Positions 7,956 through 16,550 of a DNA stretch of 64,000 bases are shown piece by piece. Numbering within the stretch: the first letter of the stretch is position 1; each line of letters starts with the position of its first letter. Made by a program: the position numbers and the translations under genes. The notes under the pieces are model-generated. The model ran no database searches. It saw only the letters and a list, made by a program, of their open reading frames with translations, and was not told where the DNA came from. Source of the DNA: Desulfuromusa sp. (GTDB lineage: Bacteria > Desulfobacterota > Desulfuromonadia > Desulfuromonadales > Geopsychrobacteraceae); assembly GCA_016744595.1 (NCBI GenBank), contig JADGEB010000004.1, positions 62,001 to 126,000 on the forward strand, given 5' to 3'.

Positions 7956-10014
7956 CAGGTTCTCCTTTTTTCGATAAGGTAAAAAAGAATGTCGCCCCTT
8001 TACCTGTCTCTGATTCCACCCAAATGGAGCCTCTATAGAGACTTATTATTTTTTTGACCATGGCCAAACCGATACCAGTGCTTTCATGTTCATCACGAGA
8101 TGACAACGTTTGGAATATCTGAAATATTTTATCATGATACTTTCTGTCGATTCCCGGACCGTTATCAGAAACATTGAATTGCCAATAATCATCTTTATCG
8201 CTACACCCTACCCTAATCAACCCTTTATCCTTATCCATATATTTTATGGCATTGCCAATAAGGTTTTGGAAAAGTTGCTCCATACGGACGGAATCACTCA
8301 GAATAGTCGGGAGTATGCTTTCTATGGTGATCTCTATCGTGTTTGGTGGTGCAATGCTGTCTATAACCTCATTAACAAGTAAATTCAGATCTAGCGTCTC
8401 CGTTTTTTCTCTAACCCTCCCAAGGCGTGAATACCGCAGGATACCGTCTATCAGGCTATCCATCCGCTTAACTCTTTGCAGGATTAAATTCATCTGCATT
8501 CTTCCCTCTTCGTCAAAAGAGTCAGAATAATCCGACGAGATCCAGTGGGTTAGTTGACTGATGGCTCTAAGTGGTGCCTTGAGATCATGAGAAACGATAT
8601 AGGCAAATTCTTTCAATTCTGCATTAGAAGTCGTCAACTGCCTCTGATTATCCTGCAAATCATCAAGCAAGCTAACCATTGCTTTATTCATATGTTCTAC
8701 TTCATCAACCCGAACTCTAAGTTCAGCAGTTTTCTCATTCACCAATTGCTGAAGGTGTTCACGATGCTTTTCCAATTCTTGTTCTGCTAATTTGCGATCA
8801 GTAATATCAGTAAGGCTCACAGTTAACGTTGCCTGATCTCTGAACTTCGCAGGAAAATTCACCGACACCAGAACACTAACTCGACCACCGTCAAGAGTGC
8901 CATTAACAGCTTCAGCCTCAAAGCTCTCTTGGCCATTCGCAACGGCTATCAACATTTCGAGAAAAACATCGTAAGATTCGGGAACAAATACTTTATCCAG
9001 AGAACCTAATAAATCTTCCTTACTCGAAGCATGGAATAACTTAAGAGTAGCGTCATTAACGTCTAATACTTTCATCGAGCGTGCGGCCTCAATAGCAAAT
9101 TCTGGATGCTCTCGAATATAAGTTGTCATATCAACAACACCCTGTTGTTTCAGCTTTTCTATCATTTTTTGTATTTCAGAATAATCTTCCTCCCAGAGGG
9201 AAACTGCTGCACTTTTAAAGAGGGTTCGATATCGTTCCTCACTTAATCGGAGAGATTGAACCGTTCCCGTCAATTGGAAGGTCATTCTTTTAAGCGTCTG
9301 CGCAAGAATTTCAATCTCGTTCTTCTCGTTTGTAAAGAGTTGATCATCTTTGTTGGTCGTTAGAATACCAAGATCCCTTTGCCTGATATTTTCTGCCTCT
9401 TCAACAAGTGCACTTAAGGGTTTAGTAATCCCTCTAATAATTAAGAATGAAGAAGTGACCAGTAAGAGGATTAGAAGTAAGGAAAACCATAAAACAGCAG
9501 AGAAGGTGTTTTTAGTAATCTCCTCCATTTCTTTGCTGGTCTGGTGGGACAACATGAATGCTATAGAAAGGATGTTATGTGCACTTAATTTGATCTGATT
9601 TGACAGCCGCTCTTTGACCTTATTGGATCTAACCTTGTCTTCGGTTGGTGAAATCTGTTCCGTTAACTCAAAGTTAAGATTTAATTCATTTTGAAGTCTG
9701 ATAAAAACAGATTTAATCTTTTCTAACTCCGCGAAAACAAGCTGATATCTTTCTGGCGGAAGCAATATTGCCAACTCTAAAAGCGTAGAGGACACCTTTT
9801 GCAGCTGCTGCTCACTTCTTTCGTAGCGGTAAATCAGATAATCTTCAAAAACCAAATTCAGATGGGTTGCTTGTCGCACAAGTTGGTTGGCAATTTCTTC
9901 ATTTTGCTGCGCAACTGCCATTTTATGAGAATACTGAGATACAAAAAGTGTGAGCAGGCAAATCAGCCCGACAGCAATAAAAGTAGATAAATATAGTTTT
10001 GCGCTAATTCTCAT
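7942..10014 (-). CDS. membrane sensor histidine kinase (TM-HAMP-PAS-HisKA-HATPase)
   Basis: About 690 residues. A first transmembrane helix (about 8-28), a periplasmic helical sensor of some 145 residues and a second helix (about 175-197) are followed by HAMP, a divergent PAS region (about 260-410), a coiled coil, HisKA with His near 475 (IVSHDLKAPLRA) and HATPase (NLIGNAIKYM, DNGPGID, GIGLAMVK). The HDLKAPL form matches kinases paired with Rcp1-type regulators, and such a regulator overlaps its 3' end. A GTG at 10023 is an alternative start; I prefer the ATG at 10014. The upstream neighbour is a periplasmic binding protein that could present the ligand. Confidence 0.88.
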   Translation of the reverse strand: MRISAKLYLSTFIAVGLICLLTLFVSQYSHKMAVAQQNEEIANQLVRQATHLNLVFEDYLIYRYERSEQQLQKVSSTLLELAILLPPERYQLVFAELEKIKSVFIRLQNELNLNFELTEQISPTEDKVRSNKVKERLSNQIKLSAHNILSIAFMLSHQTSKEMEEITKNTFSAVLWFSLLLILLLVTSSFLIIRGITKPLSALVEEAENIRQRDLGILTTNKDDQLFTNEKNEIEILAQTLKRMTFQLTGTVQSLRLSEERYRTLFKSAAVSLWEEDYSEIQKMIEKLKQQGVVDMTTYIREHPEFAIEAARSMKVLDVNDATLKLFHASSKEDLLGSLDKVFVPESYDVFLEMLIAVANGQESFEAEAVNGTLDGGRVSVLVSVNFPAKFRDQATLTVSLTDITDRKLAEQELEKHREHLQQLVNEKTAELRVRVDEVEHMNKAMVSLLDDLQDNQRQLTTSNAELKEFAYIVSHDLKAPLRAISQLTHWISSDYSDSFDEEGRMQMNLILQRVKRMDSLIDGILRYSRLGRVREKTETLDLNLLVNEVIDSIAPPNTIEITIESILPTILSDSVRMEQLFQNLIGNAIKYMDKDKGLIRVGCSDKDDYWQFNVSDNGPGIDRKYHDKIFQIFQTLSSRDEHESTGIGLAMVKKIISLYRGSIWVESETGKGATFFFTLSKKGEPDEKS

Positions 10015-10020
10015 TAGGTT

Positions 10021-10034
10021 CACTTATATAAGTG
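10021..10034. promoter_or_regulatory. 14-base perfect palindrome before the kinase gene
   Basis: CACTTATATAAGTG is a perfect palindrome in the 30-base gap between the binding-protein gene and the kinase gene. It could be an operator or a processing/attenuation site that sets the ratio of the two products. Its AT-rich core makes a chance occurrence possible. Confidence 0.25.
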
Positions 10035-10053
10035 TTGATTAACAGCTGTGTGT

Positions 10054-11064
10054 TTAATGGATAAGAGTGATGGCTTCAGGTTTAACGGCTTTTAAAGCAT
10101 CGGGGTAAATATAATTTAGATAGTTCGGAATTTTCTTCGTATCTGAATAGCCATTTTTGATTATCCAACGAGCCTGATCTTCAAGATCAAGGAGCAGACT
10201 ATGCCTGAGAGACAAACCAAACTCCATCGTTTTGAACAGTTCGCTGACTGCTTGATTCTGCACGCCACTGATTTCAGCATAGATCATTGCTGCTTTTTCT
10301 CTGTCTTGCGTAATAAAATCTTCTGCTGCGATAAGAGCTTTGAGGATTTTTTTCGGTATGTCAGGGTTTTCCATAACATATTGCCTTGTCGACACAACAA
10401 CCCATGAGCTTGGGCGAACTGGGTCACTCGGCAAGAGGGATGCCCTGTCTCCCAGCTCTTGAAGTGCCTGAAGGGGAAAAGGAACCCAACCAAATATTGC
10501 ATCCACTTCACCATCAACAAAAGCCTTTAACTGTGCTGGACCATTCAGGTTAACGATTTCCAGATCTGTTGTTAGTAATTTACTAAGAGCTAGGAGAGAG
10601 TCCATAAAAAACTGACCCGATGTTCCAACCATAACAGTGACTTTTTTTCCTTTTAGATCGGCAACAGAACTGATGCCACGATCTTTTCTTACAACAACGA
10701 AATGGATTTTGGAATGATCAATATTGGCTAGAATGGAGAGGTCATGCCCCTTTAAACTGCTGTAAACAACAGGAGTTCCCGTCACAGTAATAATATCTAC
10801 TTCACCATCAAGAAGCTGTTGAAGCGATGTTTTTCCGTCAGGGTTGATCTTGAGACTAACATCTAACCCTTCTTGTGCAAAATACTCATTGTGATAAGCA
10901 ATATGAGTTGGGGCATCAACTATAGCGGGAACGGAAGCAACTCTCACTTTTTCAAGCTTAGTCGCACTTTCATCAACCGAATCAGTACAAGAAACGCAAA
11001 TAACTAATAAAATGATCCCTAATGTTTTGAGGATTCCATGAGATCGAAGATTAGTGCCTGCCAT
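10054..11064 (-). CDS. periplasmic substrate-binding protein (NMT1/SsuA-like)
   Basis: A 336-residue protein of the ABC-type nitrate/sulfonate/taurine binding family (NMT1/THI5-like, periplasmic-binding type 2 fold). It has an N-terminal hydrophobic export segment (about 13-26) ending in a Cys (VSC) that is lipobox-like, though the -3 residue is not the usual Leu. Motifs: RVASVPAIVDAP near 43, HNEYFAQEGLDV, and DLKGKKVTVMVGTSGQ near 140. No permease or ATPase gene is adjacent. Instead it heads a block of kinase genes, so a role as a ligand presenter to the kinase is plausible. GGGGGG precedes the ATG. Confidence 0.85.
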   Translation of the reverse strand: MAGTNLRSHGILKTLGIILLVICVSCTDSVDESATKLEKVRVASVPAIVDAPTHIAYHNEYFAQEGLDVSLKINPDGKTSLQQLLDGEVDIITVTGTPVVYSSLKGHDLSILANIDHSKIHFVVVRKDRGISSVADLKGKKVTVMVGTSGQFFMDSLLALSKLLTTDLEIVNLNGPAQLKAFVDGEVDAIFGWVPFPLQALQELGDRASLLPSDPVRPSSWVVVSTRQYVMENPDIPKKILKALIAAEDFITQDREKAAMIYAEISGVQNQAVSELFKTMEFGLSLRHSLLLDLEDQARWIIKNGYSDTKKIPNYLNYIYPDALKAVKPEAITLIH

Positions 11065-11203
11065 AAACGTACCCCCCAGTTCAGCAATGTGCTCAGGCGT
11101 AACAAAAAACGATTAAGGTTTATGTTATCATATCACCTTATTTTTCTTTTCCCAGTGAAGTTATCAGGAATATAGTTATAAGCCTTCTCCTATTTCAGTA
11201 TCT

Positions 11204-11395
11204 TCATTCAGTCATGCTATCTTTGAACTTCGCATAAACTTCCTGAAACTCACGATTCATTCCAGAAAAACATTCAATCTGTGATTCCGTCAATTCATCC
11301 CAACTGTGATATTTAGCACCAGACTCGTTAATGACACTGACAAAAACACCTTCTACAATTTCAACTGATTCTTTAGCATTGATTTTAATCATCAT
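11204..11395 (-). CDS. small protein of unknown function
   Basis: A 63-residue acidic, soluble-looking protein starting MMIKINAKES and ending KFKDSMTE. I do not recognise the family. The frame is open further upstream to 11455, but the ATG pair at 11395/11392 has TGGAG 11 bases upstream, and the upstream extension is Cys-rich and unlike a real N terminus. It lies between the pyruvate kinase and the binding-protein gene on the same strand. The coding call rests on the ribosome site and amino-acid composition only. Confidence 0.5.
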   Translation of the reverse strand: MMIKINAKESVEIVEGVFVSVINESGAKYHSWDELTESQIECFSGMNREFQEVYAKFKDSMTE

Positions 11396-11470
11396 AGAAC
11401 ATAATTCTCCAATTATAAGTAGCCTGAACGCTAATCTACAAACACAACAATCCAATCGAGAAAAAGCTCA

Positions 11471-12901
11471 TTATCTACTTTCTAAACGATGAACTTTTAA
11501 CAAATTTGTCATCCCAGAAGCCGAAACGGGACTACCCATTGTTATAACAACGACGTCACCACACTTTAATAGATCACGTTTAAGCACAGCTGCCTCAACA
11601 GTAATGATTTGCGCTTCAGTATCGCCTTGAATATCAACGAGCAATGAATTTATACCACGATACAGAGCAAGTTGCCGTTTCACCTGTTGATCTGGTGTGA
11701 CGGCAATAATTGGTAAGGATGGTTGATATTTTGCCACTAATGCTGCCGTTTCACCTGTCTGTGTAAATGCAAGGATTGCAGAAGCACCAACATTTTCCGC
11801 GACTTGGCAAGCTGCTCTACCAATAGTGTCTGAGAGGCTCTGCTGTGATAAGCCAGTTCCATCCAAGAGATAATGTCTCGATTTAAGATTTGGTTCTTTC
11901 TCAACATCTTGTGCTACTCGATCCATAACTTTAACTGCGGCAACTGGGTATAAACCTGCTGCAGTTTCTCCCGACAGCATAACGGCATCTGTTCCATCAA
12001 GGATAGCGTTGGCAACGTCTGAGGTTTCTGCCCGGGTAGGACGTGGATGTGCGATCATACTTTCTAACATCTGAGTTGCAGTAATAACCGGTTTTCCTTG
12101 CTGATTACATTCACGAATAATTCTTTTCTGTATCAATGGCACCTGTTCAGAAGGAACCTCTACTCCGAGATCACCGCGTGCAACCATTACCCCATCGGTC
12201 ACTTCAAGAATGGTAGAGAAATTCTCTACTGCTTCTGGTTTTTCAATTTTGGCAATAACTTTAATAGCAGAATTCCGGTCAACTAAAAGTTGTTTCAACT
12301 GGCTGACTTCTTCAGCTGTCCGAACAAAAGAGAGAGCAACCCAATCAAGTTTGTGAATAATGGCAAATTCAAGATCAGCAAAATCTTTTTCTGTCATTGC
12401 CGGGGCAGAAACTTTCACTCCTGGCAAATTGATCCCTTTGCGATCTTTGAGTAACCCACCAACCTTAACCTGACAATGAACCTCTCCAGCCACAATTCTT
12501 AGCACCTCAAGCTCTAACTGCCCATCATCAAGCAAGATCTGATTACCCGGAACAACATCCTGTGGTAATGCCTGATAAGTTGTCGGGATCAAACCATCTG
12601 CTCCTTCGACATCAGCTGTTGTTATCAGCACTTCCTGACCGGGTTCAAGTTTTTGGCTACCATGCCGCATCAGACCAGTGCGGATTTTTGGACCCTGTAA
12701 ATCACCAAGGATGGAGACTGCTTTTTGATATTTGATAGAAAGTTCCCGAATCTGTGTGATCCAGGTCTCTTTCTGTGCAAGTTCGCCGTGGGAAAAGTTC
12801 AATCTAAAAACATCCACACCGGCCTTAAGTAGATCTTCTAATTGACCATTCTCAGCACAGGAAGGGCCAATAGTGGCAACTATTTTTATCCGACGATACA
12901 T
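11471..12901 (-). CDS. pyk: pyruvate kinase
   Basis: A 476-residue glycolytic enzyme converting phosphoenolpyruvate and ADP to pyruvate and ATP in the cytoplasm. Conserved parts: KIVATIGP at the start, FRLNFSHG (about 33-40), GPKIRTG, VIAKIEKPEAVEN with the catalytic Lys, the metal-binding MVARGDLGVEVP and TATQMLESM. The C-terminal domain (about 345-476) is present, so this is the standard long form. An ORF start at 12904 would be TTG; the ATG at 12901 has GGAG 7 bases upstream and is preferred. The glycerate-kinase remnant just upstream suggests a former two-gene operon. Confidence 0.97.
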   Translation of the reverse strand: MYRRIKIVATIGPSCAENGQLEDLLKAGVDVFRLNFSHGELAQKETWITQIRELSIKYQKAVSILGDLQGPKIRTGLMRHGSQKLEPGQEVLITTADVEGADGLIPTTYQALPQDVVPGNQILLDDGQLELEVLRIVAGEVHCQVKVGGLLKDRKGINLPGVKVSAPAMTEKDFADLEFAIIHKLDWVALSFVRTAEEVSQLKQLLVDRNSAIKVIAKIEKPEAVENFSTILEVTDGVMVARGDLGVEVPSEQVPLIQKRIIRECNQQGKPVITATQMLESMIAHPRPTRAETSDVANAILDGTDAVMLSGETAAGLYPVAAVKVMDRVAQDVEKEPNLKSRHYLLDGTGLSQQSLSDTIGRAACQVAENVGASAILAFTQTGETAALVAKYQPSLPIIAVTPDQQVKRQLALYRGINSLLVDIQGDTEAQIITVEAAVLKRDLLKCGDVVVITMGSPVSASGMTNLLKVHRLESR

Positions 12902-12916
12902 CAATTATCTCCACTG

Positions 12917-13430
12917 TTAATCAAGATGATTCTGGCAATCGCAACCAAAATTAAAAAGTATTTGTTTGATTATTGAACCAACGAGAATCGCCCTTAAATC
13001 CGTTACATTGGTGTTTGTTGCCCCAATTCTATACAGTTCCCCCAATTTGTCAAAAAAATGATAGGAGTCATTATTTTCAAGATATTCAAATGGATTAATA
13101 GAGAGTGCTTGTGCTCTTTGCACCGTTTTGATCTGGAACAGGATGTCTTGCTTCCTGTATCTCGATTATACTCAGTTTTTCTGAATGGTCATACTTAACC
13201 GTAATGAGACCTTCTGTAATACAATCTTCGAGAATTTCTTCAATCGCTTTAGCCATTGAAGCCGCGGCTTTCCCGGCCCCAATGACAATAATATCTACAA
13301 ACAGATTGAGATCATAATTTTTCCCATCAACCGTCAACATCTCACCATCCAGTTGACAAAACTTCCCGGGGATAACTGCCTGCAGTCCTGCTTGAAAAAT
13401 AGCGACAGAATGTTGCTTAAAAGCGTAGCA
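12917..13430 (-). pseudogene. glycerate 2-kinase (GckA/TtuD, DUF4147-MOFRL) remnant with internal deletion and frameshift
   Basis: Two pieces of one gene are visible. Reading leftward from 13430, one frame gives AFKQHSVAIFQAGLQAV, then VIGAGKAAASMAKAIEEIL and EARHPVPDQNG, which is the N-terminal part of glycerate 2-kinase. Right after HPVPDQNG the frame shifts and the sequence becomes VQRAQALSINPFEYLENNDS, then GATNTNVTDLRAILV, which is the extreme C terminus. The family is about 420-450 residues, so roughly 270 central residues, including the nucleotide and catalytic regions, are gone. The 5' end also lacks a start: a TAG lies immediately upstream. It cannot encode an active kinase. Confidence 0.85.
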
Positions 13431-13583
13431 CTATTTTATATAAAAAATGTTGAATTTACTTGAAACTAATGATCTTTTTTAGTTTAATGGTTATTAACGT
13501 TTGCTTGCTAACTAGAATTCGTCGTTCTGAATAGTGACTGATTTCACTTGTAGTATTATAAAAAGACAAAGGAAGGACAACAC

Positions 13584-15404
13584 ATGCCACTAACTGGCGA
13601 GCTTGAACACTTACCTATCGTTGATGTTATTCAACTTATTCATTCTACCCGAAAATCAGGGACGTTGAATGTTTATAGCCGTAAAGGTGAGGGACAGTTA
13701 GTATTTAACAATGGTTATATTGTTAGTGCAACCCATTCCAGCGAGAAACTTAAAATCGGTAAAATTCTTCTGGAAAGCCACATCATAGATCAAAATGATT
13801 TAGATAAAGCGCTTGGGATTCAAGATCTATCTGGTGATGAACGTAAACCGCTTATTGCCACATTGCTGGATCATTGTGGTCTATCTAAGGATGCTGCATT
13901 TAAAGCCCTTGAGACATTAATTGAAATGACAGTCGTCGAGATGATCTGCTGGACTCGTGGTATCTTTACCTTGGATATTGATGAGATTAACGTGTCAGAT
14001 GACTATCGTTATTTACCAAAACAGCTCCAAACTGTTACTTTGGACACGCAGATGGTTCTGATGGATGCACTGCGTATTTTTGATGAAAAAGTCCATTCTG
14101 GCGAAATTGAAATATCTAACGACCCCCTAGAAGAGAGTCACCTAGAGCAATTCGAACACTCAACAGAACCAGAGCAGTTGGAGGGCGCTGTCACCAAAGA
14201 AGTCTTGGTCTCAGAAGATCTTCTTGGTCTGGCTGACCTTGATAAATTAGAGCGGAAAAAGCCATATATTTTTAAAGGGCTGGAAGCATTTGACCCAGCT
14301 GACATTCATCGACAGGTCATTGACAAAAACCTACCTGACATTCCAGAAAGTGGCAAAGGTAAACTCGTCAGTTTTTTATCTGGCATATCGACAACATACC
14401 AGTTAGATAACGGGGCGCTCCCTTCAACCACTAAATCTCAAGCGGTCATTATTTATACCTGTGATGAATTCCTGCAACATGCAATCATGACTGTCTGCAA
14501 GAAAGAGGGAATTCTGGTTTTTGTTACAGCGGATCGCAGCGAACTAGATAATTTGATTGACAGAGCATTATTTAAATATCTTGAACCTATTCTGGTATTT
14601 GGTAGCCCTGTTACTGACGTTGAAGGGTTTAGTAAGGGAGACATTGTCAATGTACGTTCACTGAAGATGGCTCAATATCCTCAGATTTCAATTATTCAAC
14701 TTGCTTCCCCACTTGATTTTACATTTTCCCTGCAATCTCTTAACGATGGGACACGGGCAGTTTTTCCAATGCCTTATTTTTCTGAGCGAGAAGAAACATA
14801 TGCAGAGGATATGATTAACTTCCTTAATACTTTTCAAGTTTATATCCGTGGTTGCTTCAATGAAGAACGTCGTCAACAGTTTGCAAAATTGCGTAACAGC
14901 TTGTCGGGCTTAAGACTATTACGGAAAGCTCCTGATATATCATTGCTAGTTCTACAGTTTGTCAGTGAGCTGTTTGATCGGACATTGACATTGATTGTCG
15001 ATAAATCTGACTTAATTGCCGAACGCAGTGTTGGAATTGTATCTGACAACGAACAAGGCCCAGCGGCTCCCATGAAATTTCGCGTCCCAATACGTAAAAA
15101 TTCACTCTTCTATGAAATTATCAACTCTGGAGTTAGTTTTTTTGGAAAATCAGAGGATAATACTTTTGCTGATTTGATTTATCCCGAAATCGGCGCACCA
15201 ACAGATTCAACATTTTTGTTACTGCCCCTCAAGAGTAACGACCGAATCATCACTATCACCTATGCTGATTTTGGTCGACGCCCGGCAAATAGAATTTCAC
15301 TCGATTTCCTTGAATTTTTTGCTGGTCAAGCGGGAATAGCGATGGAAAATGCTTTATTCCGTAAACAACTAGACGGTTCCAATCAAACAGAAGTTATGCG
15401 CTAG
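13584..15404 (+). CDS. PATAN (DUF4388)-domain protein with C-terminal GAF-like region
   Basis: A 606-residue cytoplasmic protein. The N terminus (about 1-100, LTGELEHLPIVDVIQLIHS, then SGTLNV and GQLVFNNGYIVSA) is a PATAN/DUF4388 domain, found in bacterial signalling and motility proteins. A middle segment (about 285-420) may be a degenerate receiver, as it has alternating strands and helices but no clear phospho-acceptor. Residues about 430-600 look GAF-like, ending FFAGQAGIAMENALF. The stop is 9 bases before the PilT-like ATPase gene, so the two are probably one operon and may jointly control pilus retraction or secretion. GGAAGGA precedes the ATG. Confidence 0.75.
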   Translation: MPLTGELEHLPIVDVIQLIHSTRKSGTLNVYSRKGEGQLVFNNGYIVSATHSSEKLKIGKILLESHIIDQNDLDKALGIQDLSGDERKPLIATLLDHCGLSKDAAFKALETLIEMTVVEMICWTRGIFTLDIDEINVSDDYRYLPKQLQTVTLDTQMVLMDALRIFDEKVHSGEIEISNDPLEESHLEQFEHSTEPEQLEGAVTKEVLVSEDLLGLADLDKLERKKPYIFKGLEAFDPADIHRQVIDKNLPDIPESGKGKLVSFLSGISTTYQLDNGALPSTTKSQAVIIYTCDEFLQHAIMTVCKKEGILVFVTADRSELDNLIDRALFKYLEPILVFGSPVTDVEGFSKGDIVNVRSLKMAQYPQISIIQLASPLDFTFSLQSLNDGTRAVFPMPYFSEREETYAEDMINFLNTFQVYIRGCFNEERRQQFAKLRNSLSGLRLLRKAPDISLLVLQFVSELFDRTLTLIVDKSDLIAERSVGIVSDNEQGPAAPMKFRVPIRKNSLFYEIINSGVSFFGKSEDNTFADLIYPEIGAPTDSTFLLLPLKSNDRIITITYADFGRRPANRISLDFLEFFAGQAGIAMENALFRKQLDGSNQTEVMR

Positions 15405-15413
15405 GATATATTT

Positions 15414-16481
15414 ATGGACATAAAAACACTCAATCAAATTCTGGAAATAGCTTTTGCTAAAAGGGTTTCCGACGTTCATTTTGAAGTTAACAACCCACCC
15501 TTCTTTCGCGCTCATGGGCAATTGTTACGCTCTAAATTAGCCAGTTTAAAACCGGAAGATACTAAGTTTATTGCTGCAACAATTATGAAAAATAATAATC
15601 GAGATCTCCCGCCTGACTTCACTGAATTCGACGCTTCTTACTCGTTAGATAACAGCGGTCGGTTCAGGGTCAGTATTTTCAAACAACGTGGCAATATAGG
15701 TATTGTCATGCGTGTTATTCCACCCGAAATTGGAGACTTTCAAAAACTTAAACTACCTAAAGTTCTTTCAGAAATTGTAAAGGCACCTAATGGCCTGATT
15801 TTGGTCACCGGGCCGACAGGAAATGGTAAATCGACAACTCTCGCTTCGATGATTAATTATATAAATGAAAAATATGCGTACAACATTATTACTATTGAAG
15901 ATCCGATAGAGTTTTTGTTCTCAGCAGCAAAAAGCTGTATTATTCAACGTGAAGTTGGAATCGACACGGCAGACTTTGGCTCTGCATTGAAAGCTTCACT
16001 GAGAATGGATCCAGATGTCATCATGGTTGGCGAATTAAGGGATCTAGAAACTATTGATGCCTGCATTAAAGCCGCAGAAACCGGCCACCTCGTCTTTTCA
16101 ACACTGCACACACAAAATGCAGCCTCAACAATAAATCGAATTGTTGGCCACTTCCCTCCTGACTCTCAAGAAATTGTCCGGCAACGACTGGCTGATATTC
16201 TCGTCGCAACAGTTTCGCTAAGATTGGTTGAAGATAAAAGTGGTGAAAGTCTTATTCCAGTTGTTGAGGTTATGCGTACGACGACAACGATCCAGGCTTG
16301 TATTCGGGATGGAAATCTAGAGGAGATAGAAGGTCACATTGAAAAAGGAACAGCTCAATACCAAATGCAATCAATGGATCAACACTTGATACAACTCTGC
16401 AATAAGGGGTTGATTTCTATGCGAGAAGCAAAACGGGTTTCAAACTCCATGGATTTGGAGAGAAAACTGACCTTCACTTAA
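15414..16481 (+). CDS. PilT/PilU-like type IV pilus retraction ATPase
   Basis: A 355-residue hexameric secretion ATPase of the GspE/PilT superfamily. Seen: an N-terminal PAS-like domain; Walker A GPTGNGKSTT near 133; the Asp box TIEDPIEF; Walker B region DPDVIMVGELRD near 200; the His box LVFSTLHTQ; and a C-terminal segment TIQACIRDGNLEEIEGHI that corresponds to the AIRNLIREGK region of PilT. It lacks the N-terminal N1 domain and zinc-binding Cys of PilB, so it is a retraction-type ATPase. PilU is equally possible. AGGA is just upstream of the ATG. Confidence 0.88.
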   Translation: MDIKTLNQILEIAFAKRVSDVHFEVNNPPFFRAHGQLLRSKLASLKPEDTKFIAATIMKNNNRDLPPDFTEFDASYSLDNSGRFRVSIFKQRGNIGIVMRVIPPEIGDFQKLKLPKVLSEIVKAPNGLILVTGPTGNGKSTTLASMINYINEKYAYNIITIEDPIEFLFSAAKSCIIQREVGIDTADFGSALKASLRMDPDVIMVGELRDLETIDACIKAAETGHLVFSTLHTQNAASTINRIVGHFPPDSQEIVRQRLADILVATVSLRLVEDKSGESLIPVVEVMRTTTTIQACIRDGNLEEIEGHIEKGTAQYQMQSMDQHLIQLCNKGLISMREAKRVSNSMDLERKLTFT

Positions 16482-16496
16482 TGCCGATGATAAAAT

Positions 16497-16535
16497 TCGC
16501 CCTACTTCATTACAAATCCTGTAGGGCGATTTTTT
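16497..16535 (+). terminator. terminator after the PATAN/PilT-like operon
   Basis: A GC-rich stem TCGCCCTAC (16497-16505) with GTAGGGCGA (16521-16529) followed by six T. It lies between the convergent PilT-like gene and the phosphagen kinase gene and could work in both directions, with the better T run on the plus strand. Confidence 0.85.
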
Positions 16536-16550
16536 GAGTTAGACGTTTAC

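Noticed and set aside
12917..13340. Two separate small hypothetical genes
   Set aside because: Their translations are the N and C ends of one glycerate 2-kinase, so they are pieces of a pseudogene.
15414..16481. PilB/GspE assembly ATPase
   Set aside because: It is too short, lacks the N-terminal domain and zinc-binding cysteines, and has a PilT-like C-terminal segment.
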